DNA of 64,000 nt from Biomphalaria glabrata (GCF_947242115.1 NC_074715.1:33431086-33495085); one strand, 5' to 3'. Shown: positions 24,501 to 32,044, counted from the stretch's first letter. The notes: generated by a model from the sequence alone, not told the origin. Program-made: numbers and translations.

Positions 24501-27500
24501 TTTTAATGTCAATAAAGACAAGTCGATTAGAACTGAGGTCACTAGTAATCAAAATGTCCTGTGAGGTATAAAATTGCAAATTATGGAATAGTGACATAAA
24601 CGATAATACACCCAAACTGATCATACGACATAGTTGAATGCTTAGTATCGTTTCATACACACAAAACACTAGTGGTCAGTAGTGATCTACCTGGTGGAAG
24701 TCCAAGTCATTAAGATAACTCTCATAAACTGTGCTGACACGTGTAGGTATACAAGGCTTGGGTAGATCAAGATAACATCTATTGATCAGAGATGTACTAG
24801 AAAGTCTCTCCAGCCAGTAAAGTCTGAGGACATGAAACTCTTTGTATGCTATAAACTATAGGACTATAGTTAGTCAAAATTTTAACAGTGGTGTCCTCCA
24901 GACGAAAAACATTTCGTTCGGTCCCCCACATCCCTCCTAACTTATCCAGTTGGGGTCTCTTGAAACGATGTAAGCTCCCACTCTGGTGTCAGGGAAAGAA
25001 AACAAAAGAAACAATATGTTTGAACTATAAATGTAAGCTCATTTAAGCTAGCACGTTAAGACTTTTTTTTTAAAATAATGTTTCATACGTAACTTTTAAG
25101 AGTTTGTATACTAGAAAAGATTCTTTCTGGGAATAGTATTAGGAGTCGCTGGAGAGGACTCTGGAGGCTCGCCCTGCGGGCCGGTTCTTACATATTTTTG
25201 TCATGGTCAAGGGTCAAAGCGGTAGGTCTTATCAAACCATCCACTAAAGCTGTTCTGTTAGTTCCATCCAGCGTAGACCGTTGAATATTGGGAAAGTTTT
25301 CTGTGTCATCATCAGCCCAATATAAGAAACTGAAATAGAGAATTTCATACATAAATGACTGTTTTAATGACAGGTACATTTTAAGGGACATAATAAGCAA
25401 AGAAAGTATTCAGTGTCCAGTTATTTCCCTTCCTTCATTATTAGATTTTGTTTTTAAATCTCATAAGATCCTAGATCGAGATGCAGAATATATCCGAACA
25501 TTCTCGTATATGTAAATGAGTCAGAAGATGTGTACACAGTCATGATGAAGTATTCCATCTTTATCTTCCTCTCTCTCTTTCTCTCTCTGACACTGTCTGC
25601 CTCTCTTTCTCTCTCTTTAAGTGTACAGTTTAATTAGACAATGAAATGATGGACTCGACGTTTGTACATTTCAAACTTTGCAGTCTTCATCTTGATTCTT
25701 AGTTTATCAGAAATGAAAGGAAACAAGAAACGAGAAGTTGTCAGAAGTTAATAGAAAGTAAAGTGATGAGAAGTTAACATAAATTAAAAGAGAGAAAAGT
25801 GATAAGGCCAGCGAAATTATTGGTACCCAAAACACCTAAATACATATCTTAATTCTTACCGCCTTATAGGATCTACAACCACTGAACATGGCTGTACCAA
25901 ATCTTCAGTGATCAAAGGCGTTATGATACCTCGACTCTGACCTTGTAGTACTGATGTCCAGGCATCCCTTCGTTGGTGTGAGATGTGAGGTGAGCAGGCT
26001 AAGCAGACGCGAGAAATGTCCAGTTTAAATATCGTCTGATAAGAGGTATCCGCCCAATACAACGAGCGCCTTAACCAATCATATGACAACTCTGTTAAAC
26101 AAATGGAAAGACAATTAAAAAGAAACTTAACACAGAAACATTTGAGGACAGTGACATTCATACAAGTCGAAGATTTCAGTCATTGACTCACTGACTGATA
26201 TTTCCTCAATCTTAAAATATAATTATTTTCGCAGTGATACCTGACGATGTGTTTGGAATAATTTAAGTTATTATTTTTCACGTTCAAAGACGCATTGATA
26301 CTACCTACAAGGCTAAACTGATACTACCTACAAGGGTAAACTGATACTACCTACAAGGGTAAACTGATACTACCTACAAGGGTCAATTGATACTAACTAC
26401 AAGGGTCAACTTTCCAAAGTCGTCGTTTTGTTCTATAGCACCGTTTACAGATGTAAAATCTATCTTGTTCCACTATTCTTAACCCATGGAGATTACGTGC
26501 TTAAGAGGGTGGGGGGTGAAGTGGGCCAATTCGTAAATGTACGATTTTTTTATAGCTTATATCAGTATGATGTGGTTATGTCTTATATCAGTAAGATGTG
26601 GTTATGTCTTATATCAGTATGATGTGGTTATGTCTTATATCAGTAAGATGTGGTTATGTCTTATATCAGTATGATGTGGTTATGTCTTATATCAGTATGA
26701 TGTGGTTATGCCTTATATCAGTAAGATGTGGTTATGTCTTATATCAGTAAGATGTGGTTATGTCTTATATCAGTATGATGTGGTTATGTCTTATATCAGT
26801 ATGATGTGGTTATGTCTTATATCAGTATGATGTGGTTATGTCTTATATCAGTATGATGTGGTTATGTCTTATATCAGTATGATGTGGTTATGTCTTATAT
26901 CAGTAAGATGTGGTTATGTCTTATATCAGTATGATGTGGTTATGTCTTATATCAGTAAGATGTGGTTATGTCTTATATCAGTATGATGTGGTTATGTCTT
27001 ATATCAGTATGATGTGGTTATGCCTTATATCAGTAAGATGTGGTTATGTCTTATATCAGTATGATGTGGTTATGTCTTATATCAGTATGATGTGGTTATG
27101 TCTTATATCAGTAAGATGTGGTTATGCCTTATATCAGTATGATGTAATAGTATTTTCTATCAGTATGGTGTGGTTATATCTTATCAGTTTGATGTGATTT
27201 AGTGTGAACGATTATAAAGAGACCCTATCAGCATTTTTCTATTTTACATTAACATATCTACACAAAGTAACATCTGAGCGTATATCTGATATTGTTATAA
27301 CCCTGCCATGCACACCGAGTTCCAAGATAGTGCAGAAGGTGCACGCTGTTAGAGACTAGACTTGGAAGGATGTTTACATTAGGGAAAAGCAACAGAGTTC
27401 CGCCCAAGTCTAGAACTTATGAAGAGGCTGTACTCAAGGCAGACATTGGTGTTGTGTTTGTGATGTCCTGTGAATAAACATCTGTATCGTTGAGTTGTCT

Positions 27501-28687
27501 CCCTCAAAGTTTATTTCAATATGAATATAGATAGATATGAATATAGATTATGAATTCATTCATTGGCCATTTTTCATAAAAAGAAAATATGCTAATACAC
27601 GAGGTCAAGAGTCAACTGCTGGTCAACTTACAACGAGGTCGCATGGTTTATGAACTTCTTATCTGTTCTACAATATTCTAACAATGTCTTACTATTTCAT
27701 CTAATCCTTCATGATTATAAAACTGATACCTCTGTGCTTGTTGCGTAATGGATACAAGTGACAAATCTTTATTTTTTGTTTTTGCTTTCTTCCAGGTACG
27801 GACATCCTCGTGTTTGTCCATTGCTTAGCAAATATTTGACTTTTTTACGCAACGATAAAATTGATGAAGTAAATAACTGAACTATAATTTGAGGCAGACC
27901 ATTACTTGTAACTCCAAAAGAGATTCCTTCAAATACAATTTGTGTTGTATTCACATGCCCAGACTTGTCAGACACAATCTGTTATGATAAATAGAATCAT
28001 CATTGTTCACAAAGTTATTTTCTTAATTCATAAAATTAATATTCTAGTTTATTTAATACACATTCAAAAGTTATAACTGTGCACAGAACCATCCGTCATT
28101 CTGCTATCACTGAGCTATAAATTAACGGCAAAGTCTTTAATTCCTACGACTGAGGATAAGTGCAGTGTGAACCCATTTTGACCTGCGTGTTTTTCCGCAA
28201 ACTTTGCCAGCGCAGAAAACAAAAAGAAAACTACAGGCCTATAGAGTGTATTACCAATATCTTGGAAGTTTTTCTGTCCAGGACGTAATATTCACTTCTT
28301 CTGACATCAAATGTTATAGAGATCCACTGGTTGAACGCGGAGGCTGCCATCGCTATGTCTTCACTCTGAAGTTAAATAAATGTAAATAATAAATGGCTAT
28401 GGACTCATCTCTCAGTACTGTGGTATCTAATTCAAACTCTAAATCTCACTGGAGTACTACTCTAGAACGTCCCGATAGATATAAAGGAATTGGGTTGGAA
28501 TGATAAAGAAAATGTGAAACAAGGAAACTCTCAGTTTATGTACGTCACATTTATCCAAGATGTCCAAGAGTTATTCAGTCGTACAAGAAAATGGTTTGAA
28601 CATAATCTAAGGGCGGATCAAGAACTTTTGACTTGAGCAGACTTTTTTCATCCATCTATCCGTCCTTCCACCACCCACACAACCACA

Positions 28688-28760
<73 letters not shown>

Positions 28761-31700
28761 GTCTGTCTGTCTGTCTATTCGGTGCGAGACATTTACTAAT
28801 AGCATAAACAAATGCTGGTCAGCAGAACAAAACAGCTATCCCTAAGAATATTCGTAGGGTCAAGAATCTTTACAGTTTCTAGAAGGACAAATATATCTAT
28901 ACTATAAAGTAGAATGTGAGGTGTATGTATGTTACTTATAGACATCAAAACCGCTTGACCAATCTTGATAAAACTTGGCAGGAATGTTTCTTAGGTACCA
29001 ACTTAGACCTTAGTGTATGTATTGTAGCCCTAAAACAAACTTAAGACCCTAAAAAAAAAATAAAGTTGTCCGACTCTATTACAGCTATAGTATTTTATGG
29101 ATCTAGGCCATGTCTACAATGTTGACATAGAAAAGATCGAAAGGATATAGACCTAGATCTAATTTTTAGAAATATACTTTGCGCAGATAGCTTTTTACTT
29201 TGACACATGAAAATAGCTACAAAAGAAGATCCATTGATTTAATTATATAATAAAATTAACCTTCAATTTTGTGTTTCAAAAGCATTTTTTGAATTAATTA
29301 GTTCGTTATGTGACTGCAGATTTCCTGACAAACATTCTTTCATTAGACAATACCGTAATGAATCGCTTACTTTATAATCTCATCCCTAGATATAAAACTC
29401 TAATTCAACTCTAAGATGATAAAACTTCTCTTAGCACAGATAGTTTTATACTTTAACTCATGAACATACTAATTATAGTCCATTCATTTCATATTTTGAT
29501 CAAATAAACATTCAAATTTGGTTTTCTAAAGCATTTTTAATAGACTGCATTCGTTTACGAAAGCTGCGAAGCTGGGTTGAGATATGCCTAGATCTATATT
29601 CATTCATGAATCGCGTACTAAAAATTATTTCGTTTAATTGTTCACTTTATAATCCCATTCATTTAATAAAGCTATCGCTCTTTTCGTTTTTAATAGATAT
29701 GTATGTATCGGCTTGGGTAAACCCATTTTCGCAAAATTAATTTTATTTTCGTAGCGAAAGAGAAAAAACTTGAAAGGATCATTAGCTAAGTTTAACATAC
29801 ATCTAAATCCAATCCACTAGATTAGTAATACACAAACTAAGACCCGCAGGACGCGGGTAATGTCAGGCTAGTAAGGCTATAAAAGAAAGACGGGGCGCGA
29901 TATCCATGTTCATTGTAACAAACTTTTTTCGGTTAGCGAAAAATGTTTTGTGTTTCCAATAAATTACCTTCATTTTATGCATCATACCCTTACTTTCTAG
30001 AGCTCTGAATTAGTTGTATGCATGTTGCACACGATTTATTTTAGATTATCAATAATTACATATTATTTAGATTACTAGATAATTATTTTCACAAAAAGTA
30101 TAATTTCTCAATAAAACAAAACAAAATGTGGACATATAGGCCTAATAGGTAGGTCGAGTTATCGAACCTTCCCTCCTCCGGGTACCACCAATGAGTCGGA
30201 TTCGTTCTGAAAAAAAAATTAAGGATAAAAATTATTATATTTTCTACACTAAGACCAAACCTTTCGCAGAGATGCGGCTTGCTGATAACCATTTTAAAAG
30301 ACATCCTCGAAACAAAGTCCAAGACGTTTACATAATAATGTCTTAGCATTCTAGTTCGAAACTTGTAAGTAACTTAGCTTTATTTTGTATTTAAACTTAC
30401 AGTGGTGGCTTCAAATTTTGAGTTGAGTCTCTCAACAAGACGTCTTGGTGAGTCCCGAAATATTCTTAGCCTTGTCTGTGTCTTGTCACTTGTCACCACT
30501 GCTATAGACATCGATGTCTTGGCCAGGACAAAATGTGTTGCTTCAGTTGTTCAGAAAAGAAAAGGAAAACATGCTTAAAACTGACGTAGAGAAAAGGTTA
30601 ATTTCTAAGTCACATTAAACATCTTAGACTTCTATTGATTAGTTTCAAAACTATTCTTTCTTATGATTGCATTCATTTTCCACAATATAATTAATGTACA
30701 GCAAAAAGCTTGCTATTTATGGATTTGCCTCTTATTTTATAAACATCTCTAATAGTGGATGTAATCCACACTGAATACATTTTGTAAATTGATAGTTATT
30801 TTTGTGCTTAAACTATTGCACCATTTGTTTATACACTACTGGATATTACTTTAATGGTTATTGCTGTCAATGCTATTTAAACATTTTAGTTACTTACTAG
30901 ATATAATTATCCATAGAAACTGGTATAGGGAAATGGTCCAAGTCAACATAATAAATCCTATAGGCTATTACACTATTTGAAGTTGTGTCTAGTTTTGTTT
31001 ATAAATGTTTATTTGATTAGCTTCCAAGTTTTGTTCGATAGCTAAAAGATATATGAAGAACGATGAACATTGGTATTGTGTTGGGTCTTCACTCTGTGGC
31101 TACACATGCATCAATAAAGGATGAGCGAGAGACAGAAATAGATAATTGAATAAATAAATAAACACATCAATACAATTCAGTTGATCTGACAAGTGAACCT
31201 AGACTTTTGCTGTGGAGCACACAGGGTTACCAGACACCTACACAACCATCAATATCTATTCGTTTATGCACTGCATGCATGACTATAGGCCTAAATGCTT
31301 TGTGATTTTTTTTGTGTGTATGCTTAAACCAGAATGAAGAATAGAATTTGAATGATGAATGATGTGCCAGTAACATACAGACAGAGGGAAAGGCAGACAT
31401 TTTCTCACTTTAGGCAAACGCTTGCCGAACGAAAGACACTTCTTAAAAAGTCCGACATGTCCTTTTCATGTCGGACGTCCGGTCAGCCAATGAACACTGA
31501 ACTGTTTAATGAGAACATGAGGATAAATGTGCTTCAGACGTGAAATGTATAATAAAGAGGTACATAAACTAAAGTAAAAAGACTTAAACTAATGATAATG
31601 AAACAAAGACTTAAACTAATGATAATGATACAAAGACTTAAACTAATGATAATGATACAAAGACTTAAACTAATGATAATGATACAAAGACTTAAACTAA

Positions 31701-32044
31701 TGATAATGATACAAAGACTTAAACTAATGATAATGATACAAAGACTTAAACTAATGATAATGATACAAAGACTTAAACTAATGATAATGAAACATTTTAA
31801 ACATTTTCTCTCATCTCATCTGTCCATTGAGTGCTGTGACAGTTCGAGGAACCAAATCATTCCGCTTTTCACAGTCATGATGAATGTGTCCTATATAAAG
31901 GCAGCACTAGGGACTACATTTTTATGAAAGAAAATGGTCAATTAAATGTAACGAAATAAGGGACTGCACTGACCTGTGCACAAACCAGTGACCCTCCGAT
32001 ACAACTCCACATAGCAGCAACGCAGTGCCAAGCGAACTAACCAT
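2950..32044 (-). CDS. Secreted LRP-like protein: YWTD propellers, EGF, sushi, glycine-rich domain (multi-exon)
   Basis: Exons from 5' to 3', listed as coordinate pairs: 32044-31974 (signal peptide), 30540-30401, 30206-30168, 28365-28255, 27978-27906, 26091-25860, 25329-25192, 24823-24691, 24558-24420, 23716-23481, 23286-23193, 22318-22165, 21963-21820, 18711-18603, 17293-17137, 16699-16535, 16422-16274, 15459-15366, 14557-14398, 10368-10197, 9628-9480, 9278-9117, 6154-5966, 4154-3909, 3467-2950. Each has AG/GT borders. Splice phases agree at every junction from 30540 to 14398 and from 10368 to 2950. They disagree between 14398 (phase 2) and 10368 (phase 1), and between 31974 (phase 2) and 30540 (phase 1), so one short exon may be missing at each place. 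YWTD-type repeats (LYWADTS, FLYWADD, LYWSDS, MYWVDA, LFWVDP) mark LDLR class B propellers, which act as extracellular ligand-binding modules. I see no LDLR class A repeats and no transmembrane segment, so a secreted product of ~1,320 residues is inferred. AATAAA at 2762-2767 is a candidate poly(A) signal. Confidence 0.85.
4225..5965. repeat. ~32-bp tandem array built from an exon/intron splice-donor junction
   Basis: Roughly 54 head-to-tail copies of a 32-bp unit (some 31 bp) fill almost all of the intron between exons 6154-5966 and 4154-3909. On the coding strand each unit reads CAATTGTGTGTCAG followed by GTAAATTCAATTTCTCAA. The true exon ends in GTTGTGTGTCAG followed by GTAATTTC, so the unit contains the last ~12 bases of the exon and the first ~20 of the intron. 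Variants such as GAGAATCTG and GTTATTG recur at 4355, 4834, 5281 and 5535, showing a higher-order arrangement. Confidence 0.95.
5966..6154 (-). CDS. Sushi/CCP domain exon of the LRP-like gene
   Basis: This single 189-nt exon has phase 1 at both ends (acceptor TATTTCAG, donor TCAG|GTAATT), the classic symmetric module exon. Its frame has four cysteines in sushi order: MCMV, VSCNPGF, RVCSQGQW and DSCVS, with Trp between the third and fourth. Sushi domains mediate protein-protein contact in extracellular proteins. The last 12 bases of this exon have been amplified in the downstream intron. Confidence 0.88.
6390..6720. mobile_element. Unclassified interspersed repeat remnant
   Basis: A GC-richer island in AT-rich intron DNA, with phrases such as GTTGGCGACCC and ATGAGATGATCCCTTGCCG that look like an old dispersed element. 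The 86-codon frame at 6397-6657 shows no recognisable domain. The family is unknown and nothing in it looks host-coding. Confidence 0.35.
6950..7830. repeat. Irregular repeats of GGGGTTTTGAGTTTAAAACCCC type
   Basis: About ten diverged blocks of 60-110 bp share a core in which a GGGG(G)TTTT arm is followed by GAGTTT and a matching AAAACCCC(C) arm. A perfect example is 6950-6973 (9-bp arms, 6-base loop). Many blocks also carry GCGTAGCCAAA, a word from the element's own end. Confidence 0.75.
7870..8620 (+). mobile_element. LINE reverse-transcriptase C-terminal remnant
   Basis: Diverged but colinear with 34360-34740 of the larger LINE copy. Shared words include TCATCTGCC, CTAAATGTGGCT, ATGTTCTCCGACAAAATGA, ATGGAGGTCCTGAGAACAG (with changes) and GACAGATTTTTATGGA. 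It is rich in stops and indels, and nested inside the hAT-like element. Confidence 0.7.
9117..9278 (-). CDS. Cysteine-rich (EGF-like) exon of the LRP-like gene
   Basis: Acceptor TATCCCAG at 9279-9280, phase 1. The frame contains HCNGIWVPKP, QTVCVCDDE and DGQCF, four cysteines spaced like the second half of a propeller-capping EGF module. The donor is uncertain: 9117 (CTAG|GTCCGT) is the candidate that fits phase 1 to the sushi exon, and 9123 is an alternative. Confidence 0.65.
9480..16422 (-). CDS. Exons for beta-propeller 3 of the LRP-like gene
   Basis: Exons 16422-16274, 15459-15366, 14557-14398, 10368-10197 and 9628-9480. Blade motifs in order are NNFWLFSD, MYWVDA, HLLYIIS, IDVDEEN/LFWVDP and VFFTDK, closing with REPYDVKILVF, which matches the 'P-x-D-I-x-V' end of LRP propellers. 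For the first exon I chose donor AGA|GTGGGT at 16274 because only it gives phase 0 to the MYWVDA exon. Exon 9628-9480 joins 10197 in phase 2 and the EGF exon in phase 1; its donor (C|GTGACT) is the least certain. The 14398 to 10368 junction does not fit in phase. Confidence 0.8.
10513..12612 (+). mobile_element. Decayed hAT DNA transposon with transposase remnant
   Basis: Ends are CAGGGGTGGGCAA and TTGCCCACCCCTG, perfect 13-bp inverted repeats. Flanks are GCCTAAGC (10505-10512) and GCCTAAAC (12613-12620), an 8-bp duplication with one change. Subterminal GGGCCGCAT/ATGCGGCCC words are typical of the group. Inside are scattered transposase words: RVTTDGASALT (near 10880), YKTYLDSLIAELESKFQD (near 11690), SSPFNGEADSAPDD (near 12035) and CEQAFF (near 12210). 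These resemble the GTF2IRD2/Charlie-like branch of hAT. Multiple stops and frame changes, plus an inserted LINE piece, show it is dead. It lies in the 14398-10368 intron of the LRP-like gene. Confidence 0.85.
11762..12042 (-). mobile_element. LINE 3' coding fragment inserted in the hAT transposase
   Basis: On the minus strand the frame reads CPIGAYFARF, then CRHCGESVETVSHVLYECP, the C-x2-C-x6-H-x4-C-like knuckle found at the C-terminus of many LINE (Jockey/I/R1-type) polyproteins. hAT transposase sequence resumes on either side (ending near 11761, restarting near 12040), so this is an insertion in the opposite orientation. Confidence 0.65.
12690..13200 (+). mobile_element. Interspersed repeat family A, copy 1
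   Basis: Shares a 5' block (ATGTAGTTAAAT, ACTAACAATAATA, CCAATTGT.TTTGTT) and a 3' block (TTTCCCTTGTTC, TTCAGCTGAATCCGA, GAGAAATAACGTGTACA, GTGAGTTGATAGAAGC) with the copies at 14620, 17405, 17960, 19085 and 41905. It looks non-coding and SINE-like in size. Confidence 0.75.
13385..14310 (+). mobile_element. Interspersed repeat family B with GC-rich inverted ends, copy 1
   Basis: Colinear with 44895-45990. The 5' part has an inverted repeat at 13412-13433 (8-bp arms AGTTTGTG/CACAAACT) and CGGCCCCCGAA at 13440-13450. The 3' part has TAAACGGGACGGACGG and ends in TTCGGGGGCCG at 14293-14303, the inverse of the 5' motif. It may be a non-autonomous DNA element. A SINE has inserted in it at 13634-13903. 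Confidence 0.7.
13634..13903 (-). mobile_element. tRNA-derived SINE nested in repeat B
   Basis: On the minus strand it starts GGGAGGCGCGATGGCTGAGC, continues GGTAAAGCGCTTGGCTTCCG and has GGGTTCGAATCC: a leucine-tRNA-like A box and B box. A ~190-bp unrelated body follows, ending ...CACAAGGTCTGAAAGGGG. It is bounded by the 12-bp direct repeat CCTGGCCTAACT (13622-13633 and 13904-13915). The second copy of repeat B at 45123 has a single CCTGGCCTAACT, that is, an empty site. Confidence 0.9.
14620..15240 (+). mobile_element. Interspersed repeat family A, longest copy
   Basis: About 620 bp. Order: ATGTAATTAAATTTG, ACTAACAATAATACATC, CCAATTGT, TATGATCCTATTCCTTGTC, a pyrimidine/purine low-complexity run, a tRNA-like block in minus orientation at about 14900-14970 (GAGTTCGAATCC B-box-like, TGGTACAGGGG A-box-like), then ATAAAGGGGACTAATTCAAC and the shared 3' block ending near GAATTGATATAAGCTTT. 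The tRNA-like block suggests a composite SINE. Confidence 0.7.
15585..15645 (-). mobile_element. CR1-like LINE, tail-only fragment
   Basis: The minus strand reads TTTGAAGGAACGTCTTTAAT then TTATAAGATAAGATAA, the terminal tail of the 56885-59115 LINE family. Confidence 0.55.
15690..15815. repeat. ~29-bp tandem repeat, about 4 units
   Basis: Units share GGGCCCGAGGAGAGTAT plus a short variable spacer (CATACATGG, CTTAAGC, TATAGACG). The array abuts the LINE fragment that starts at about 15815. Confidence 0.8.
15815..16150 (+). mobile_element. CR1-like LINE, 3' end fragment
   Basis: Matches the end of the 56885-59115 LINE: CAGGACAGAAGACTTAAAAG, CATAATCTTCAAATACAA, then GTGCTATTAGAGCATGGAAT and the tail GCGTAGGACGTAATCATC. 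In-frame stops are present, so it is a dead 5'-truncated copy. It lies in the intron between exons 16422-16274 and 15459-15366. Confidence 0.85.
16535..16699 (-). CDS. EGF-like exon of the LRP-like gene
   Basis: A phase 1-1 exon (acceptor AATTAG, donor GGAAG|GTATGT). The frame has DPCMKD, HCSHLCLPSYESSKCVCM and GYWLKSNGECW: six cysteines in the C-C-C-C-x-C-C order of the EGF module that caps LRP propellers (compare the LRP pattern CSHLCL...C.C..G). It joins the preceding exon (17137) and the next (16422) in phase. Confidence 0.92.
17137..23716 (-). CDS. Exons for beta-propeller 2 of the LRP-like gene
   Basis: Exons 23716-23481, 23286-23193, 22318-22165, 21963-21820, 18711-18603 and 17293-17137, all mutually in phase (0, 1, 2, 2, 0, then 1 into the EGF exon). 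Blade motifs: VILLASE, HLFYFSALTK, GLAVDWSTGNLYWSDS, RYLFWIET with IQRSNLDGKNK, RLCWTNGNQI, and DVIYYHVSKQ leading into the DPC of the EGF exon. Exons 23286-23193, 22318-22165 and 21963-21820 are short and would be missed by ORF length alone, but their YWTD content is unmistakable. Confidence 0.88.
17405..17600 (+). mobile_element. Interspersed repeat family A, short copy
   Basis: Contains TAATTATTTGGTTG, AATTCTGCAAAGTTTCCACT, GAGAAATAAGGTGT, CAGACAGACAGAGTTGATAG and AAGCTTTGTC, the 3' block of family A, in diverged form. Confidence 0.65.
17960..18420 (-). mobile_element. Interspersed repeat family A, two adjacent diverged copies
   Basis: The minus strand carries the family 3' block twice: GTGTACACGTTATTTCTCCC and TCAAGTTGAAACTTCGCAC near 17990-18080, and a more diverged version near 18240-18310. 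Each is followed by the AATTAATTATTGGTAATTAA stretch. Confidence 0.6.
19085..19680 (-). mobile_element. Interspersed repeat family A, near full-length copy
   Basis: Opposite orientation to 14620-15240, with the same order of blocks: the 3' block at 19090-19290, GGACTAACTCAGC, the region with GCTTGAGGAGCC, C-rich runs, then CCCAACTGGTCCAGATAAG and GATCCTAGCGTATTGAGAAA. Confidence 0.7.
19800..21604. mobile_element. hAT-like element inserted in a family A repeat
   Basis: Ends are CACTGGCGGATCCAG and CTGGATCCGCCAGTG, perfect 15-bp inverted repeats. The flanking 8-mer is TTCTCCCC at 19792-19799 and 21605-21612. It has long G/C homopolymer runs near both ends, a 97-bp tandem array inside, and no transposase frame. 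Family A sequence continues on the right (CCCAACTGGTCCAGACAAG at about 21626), so it split a second family A copy. It lies in the 21820-18711 intron of the LRP-like gene. Confidence 0.85.
20937..21330. repeat. 97-bp tandem repeat with GC hairpins, 4 units
   Basis: Units begin AGCTGTAGATGTCAGGAGAA (about 20937, 21031, 21128 and 21225), continue AAAACGCTTTTGGCGTC and end with GGGGCGAAGCCCC or GGGGCTTCGCCCC, a perfect self-complementary hairpin whose loop orientation differs between units. Frames on the minus strand over the array are by-products. Confidence 0.9.
21605..21730 (-). mobile_element. Right part of the family A copy split by the hAT element
   Basis: Continues the family A order with CCCAACTGGTCCAGACAAG, GATCATAGCGTATTGAGAAA and ACAATTGGTAAAAATAT, directly after the right TTCTCCCC duplication. 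Confidence 0.6.
22740..23015. repeat. 57-bp minisatellite, ~5 units
   Basis: Near-identical units contain AATACATTAACAACCATTTC, ATGGATGTGTCGCTAGTTCC and CCTAGTTTCACTCCTAG. 57 is divisible by three, so long open frames appear on both strands, but the array lies inside the 23193-22318 intron and is non-coding. Confidence 0.95.
23481..30540 (-). CDS. Exons for beta-propeller 1 and linker of the LRP-like gene
   Basis: Exons 30540-30401, 30206-30168 (13 codons), 28365-28255, 27978-27906, 26091-25860, 25329-25192, 24823-24691 and 24558-24420, leading into 23716-23481; every junction agrees in phase. Blade cores: THFVLAKTSMSIAVV, YYVLDRKTSK, LSYDWLRRSLYWADTSYQ, FLYWADDDTENFPNIQRSTL with PTALTLDHDKN, ILYWLERLSS, and DILITSDLSSNRLVFID with SPYGVCVASED. 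The donor at 27906 (ACAA|GTAATG) was chosen because it alone gives phase 1. No EGF module separates propellers 1 and 2, which is unusual for LRP-type proteins. Confidence 0.85.
24045..24310 (+). mobile_element. LINE reverse-transcriptase C-terminal fragment
   Basis: The frame reads NRARQALEWNPQGTRRRGRP, KRTWRHSILEEA, stop, then RTGKSWEAIKKNLARNRGEC with frame changes: the well-known C-terminal signature of RTE-like LINEs. A ~34-bp direct duplication (GTTTTTACAGAGGCTCTATG twice, about 24237-24298) and a GATGAAGATGATT tail follow. It is non-functional and lies between exons 24420 and 23716. Confidence 0.8.
25555..25622. repeat. CT-rich microsatellite
   Basis: CTCTCTTTCTCTCTCTG-type low-complexity pyrimidine run. 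Confidence 0.85.
26285..26410. repeat. ~22-bp tandem repeat, about 5 units
   Basis: Units share TGATACTACCTACAAGG followed by GTAAAC, GCTAAAC or GTCAAT. In the intron between exons 27906 and 26091. Confidence 0.85.
26555..27190. repeat. 26-bp minisatellite, about 24 units
   Basis: The unit has TTATATCAGTAWGATGTGG then TTATGTC, with AAG/ATG alternation at one position that tracks in blocks. The long plus-strand frame over it is a by-product of the repeat. In the 27906-26091 intron of the LRP-like gene. Confidence 0.95.
28688..28778. repeat. (CTAT)n / (CTGT)n tetranucleotide microsatellite
   Basis: About 18 CTAT units followed by four CTGT units. Confidence 0.97.
28896..29871 (+). mobile_element. 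Non-autonomous Helitron
   Basis: The 5' end is TCTATACTATAAAGTAGAA, preceded by A (28895). The 3' end is CTAG, followed by T (29872), with a stem-loop just upstream: ACCCGC (29842-29847), loop AGGAC, GCGGGT (29853-29858), 9 bases before CTAG. 5'-TC, a GC-rich 3' hairpin, CTRR and insertion between A and T are the Helitron hallmarks. No Rep/helicase frame is present in the 976 bp. It lies in the intron between exons 30168 and 28365 of the LRP-like gene. Confidence 0.82.
30600..31575. other. AT-rich intron, nothing recognised
   Basis: Between the signal-peptide exon and exon 30540. I see no repeat family or convincing exon, although one short exon (phase 2 to phase 1) may hide here. Confidence 0.4.
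31580..31795. repeat. 27-bp minisatellite, 8 units
   Basis: Unit GACTTAAACTAATGATAATG plus ATACAAA. The in-frame length gives a repetitive frame that is not a gene. Confidence 0.95.
31974..32044 (-). CDS. Signal-peptide exon of the LRP-like gene
   Basis: ATG at 32044-32042 opens MVSSLGTALLLCGVVSEGHW: a short polar start, a hydrophobic core (ALLLCGVV) and a small-residue exit (VVS/E). It ends at a strong donor CACAG|GTCAGT (31974, phase 2). An alternative donor inside it (GAGG|GTCACT) would give phase 1 and match exon 30540 directly. Chosen because it is the only secretory start upstream of propeller 1; confidence is moderate. Confidence 0.6.

Noticed and set aside
26910-27197. 95-codon frame of repeated SYIS/DVVM-like words
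   Set aside because: By-product of the 26-bp minisatellite.
27292-27520. Possible solo LTR (TGTTATAACCC... with AATAAACATCTGT)
   Set aside because: Composition resembles an LTR fossil, but I could not define the right end or a target duplication, so it is not listed as a feature.
31592-31927. 111-codon frame with repeated LMIMIQRLK
   Set aside because: By-product of the 27-bp minisatellite.
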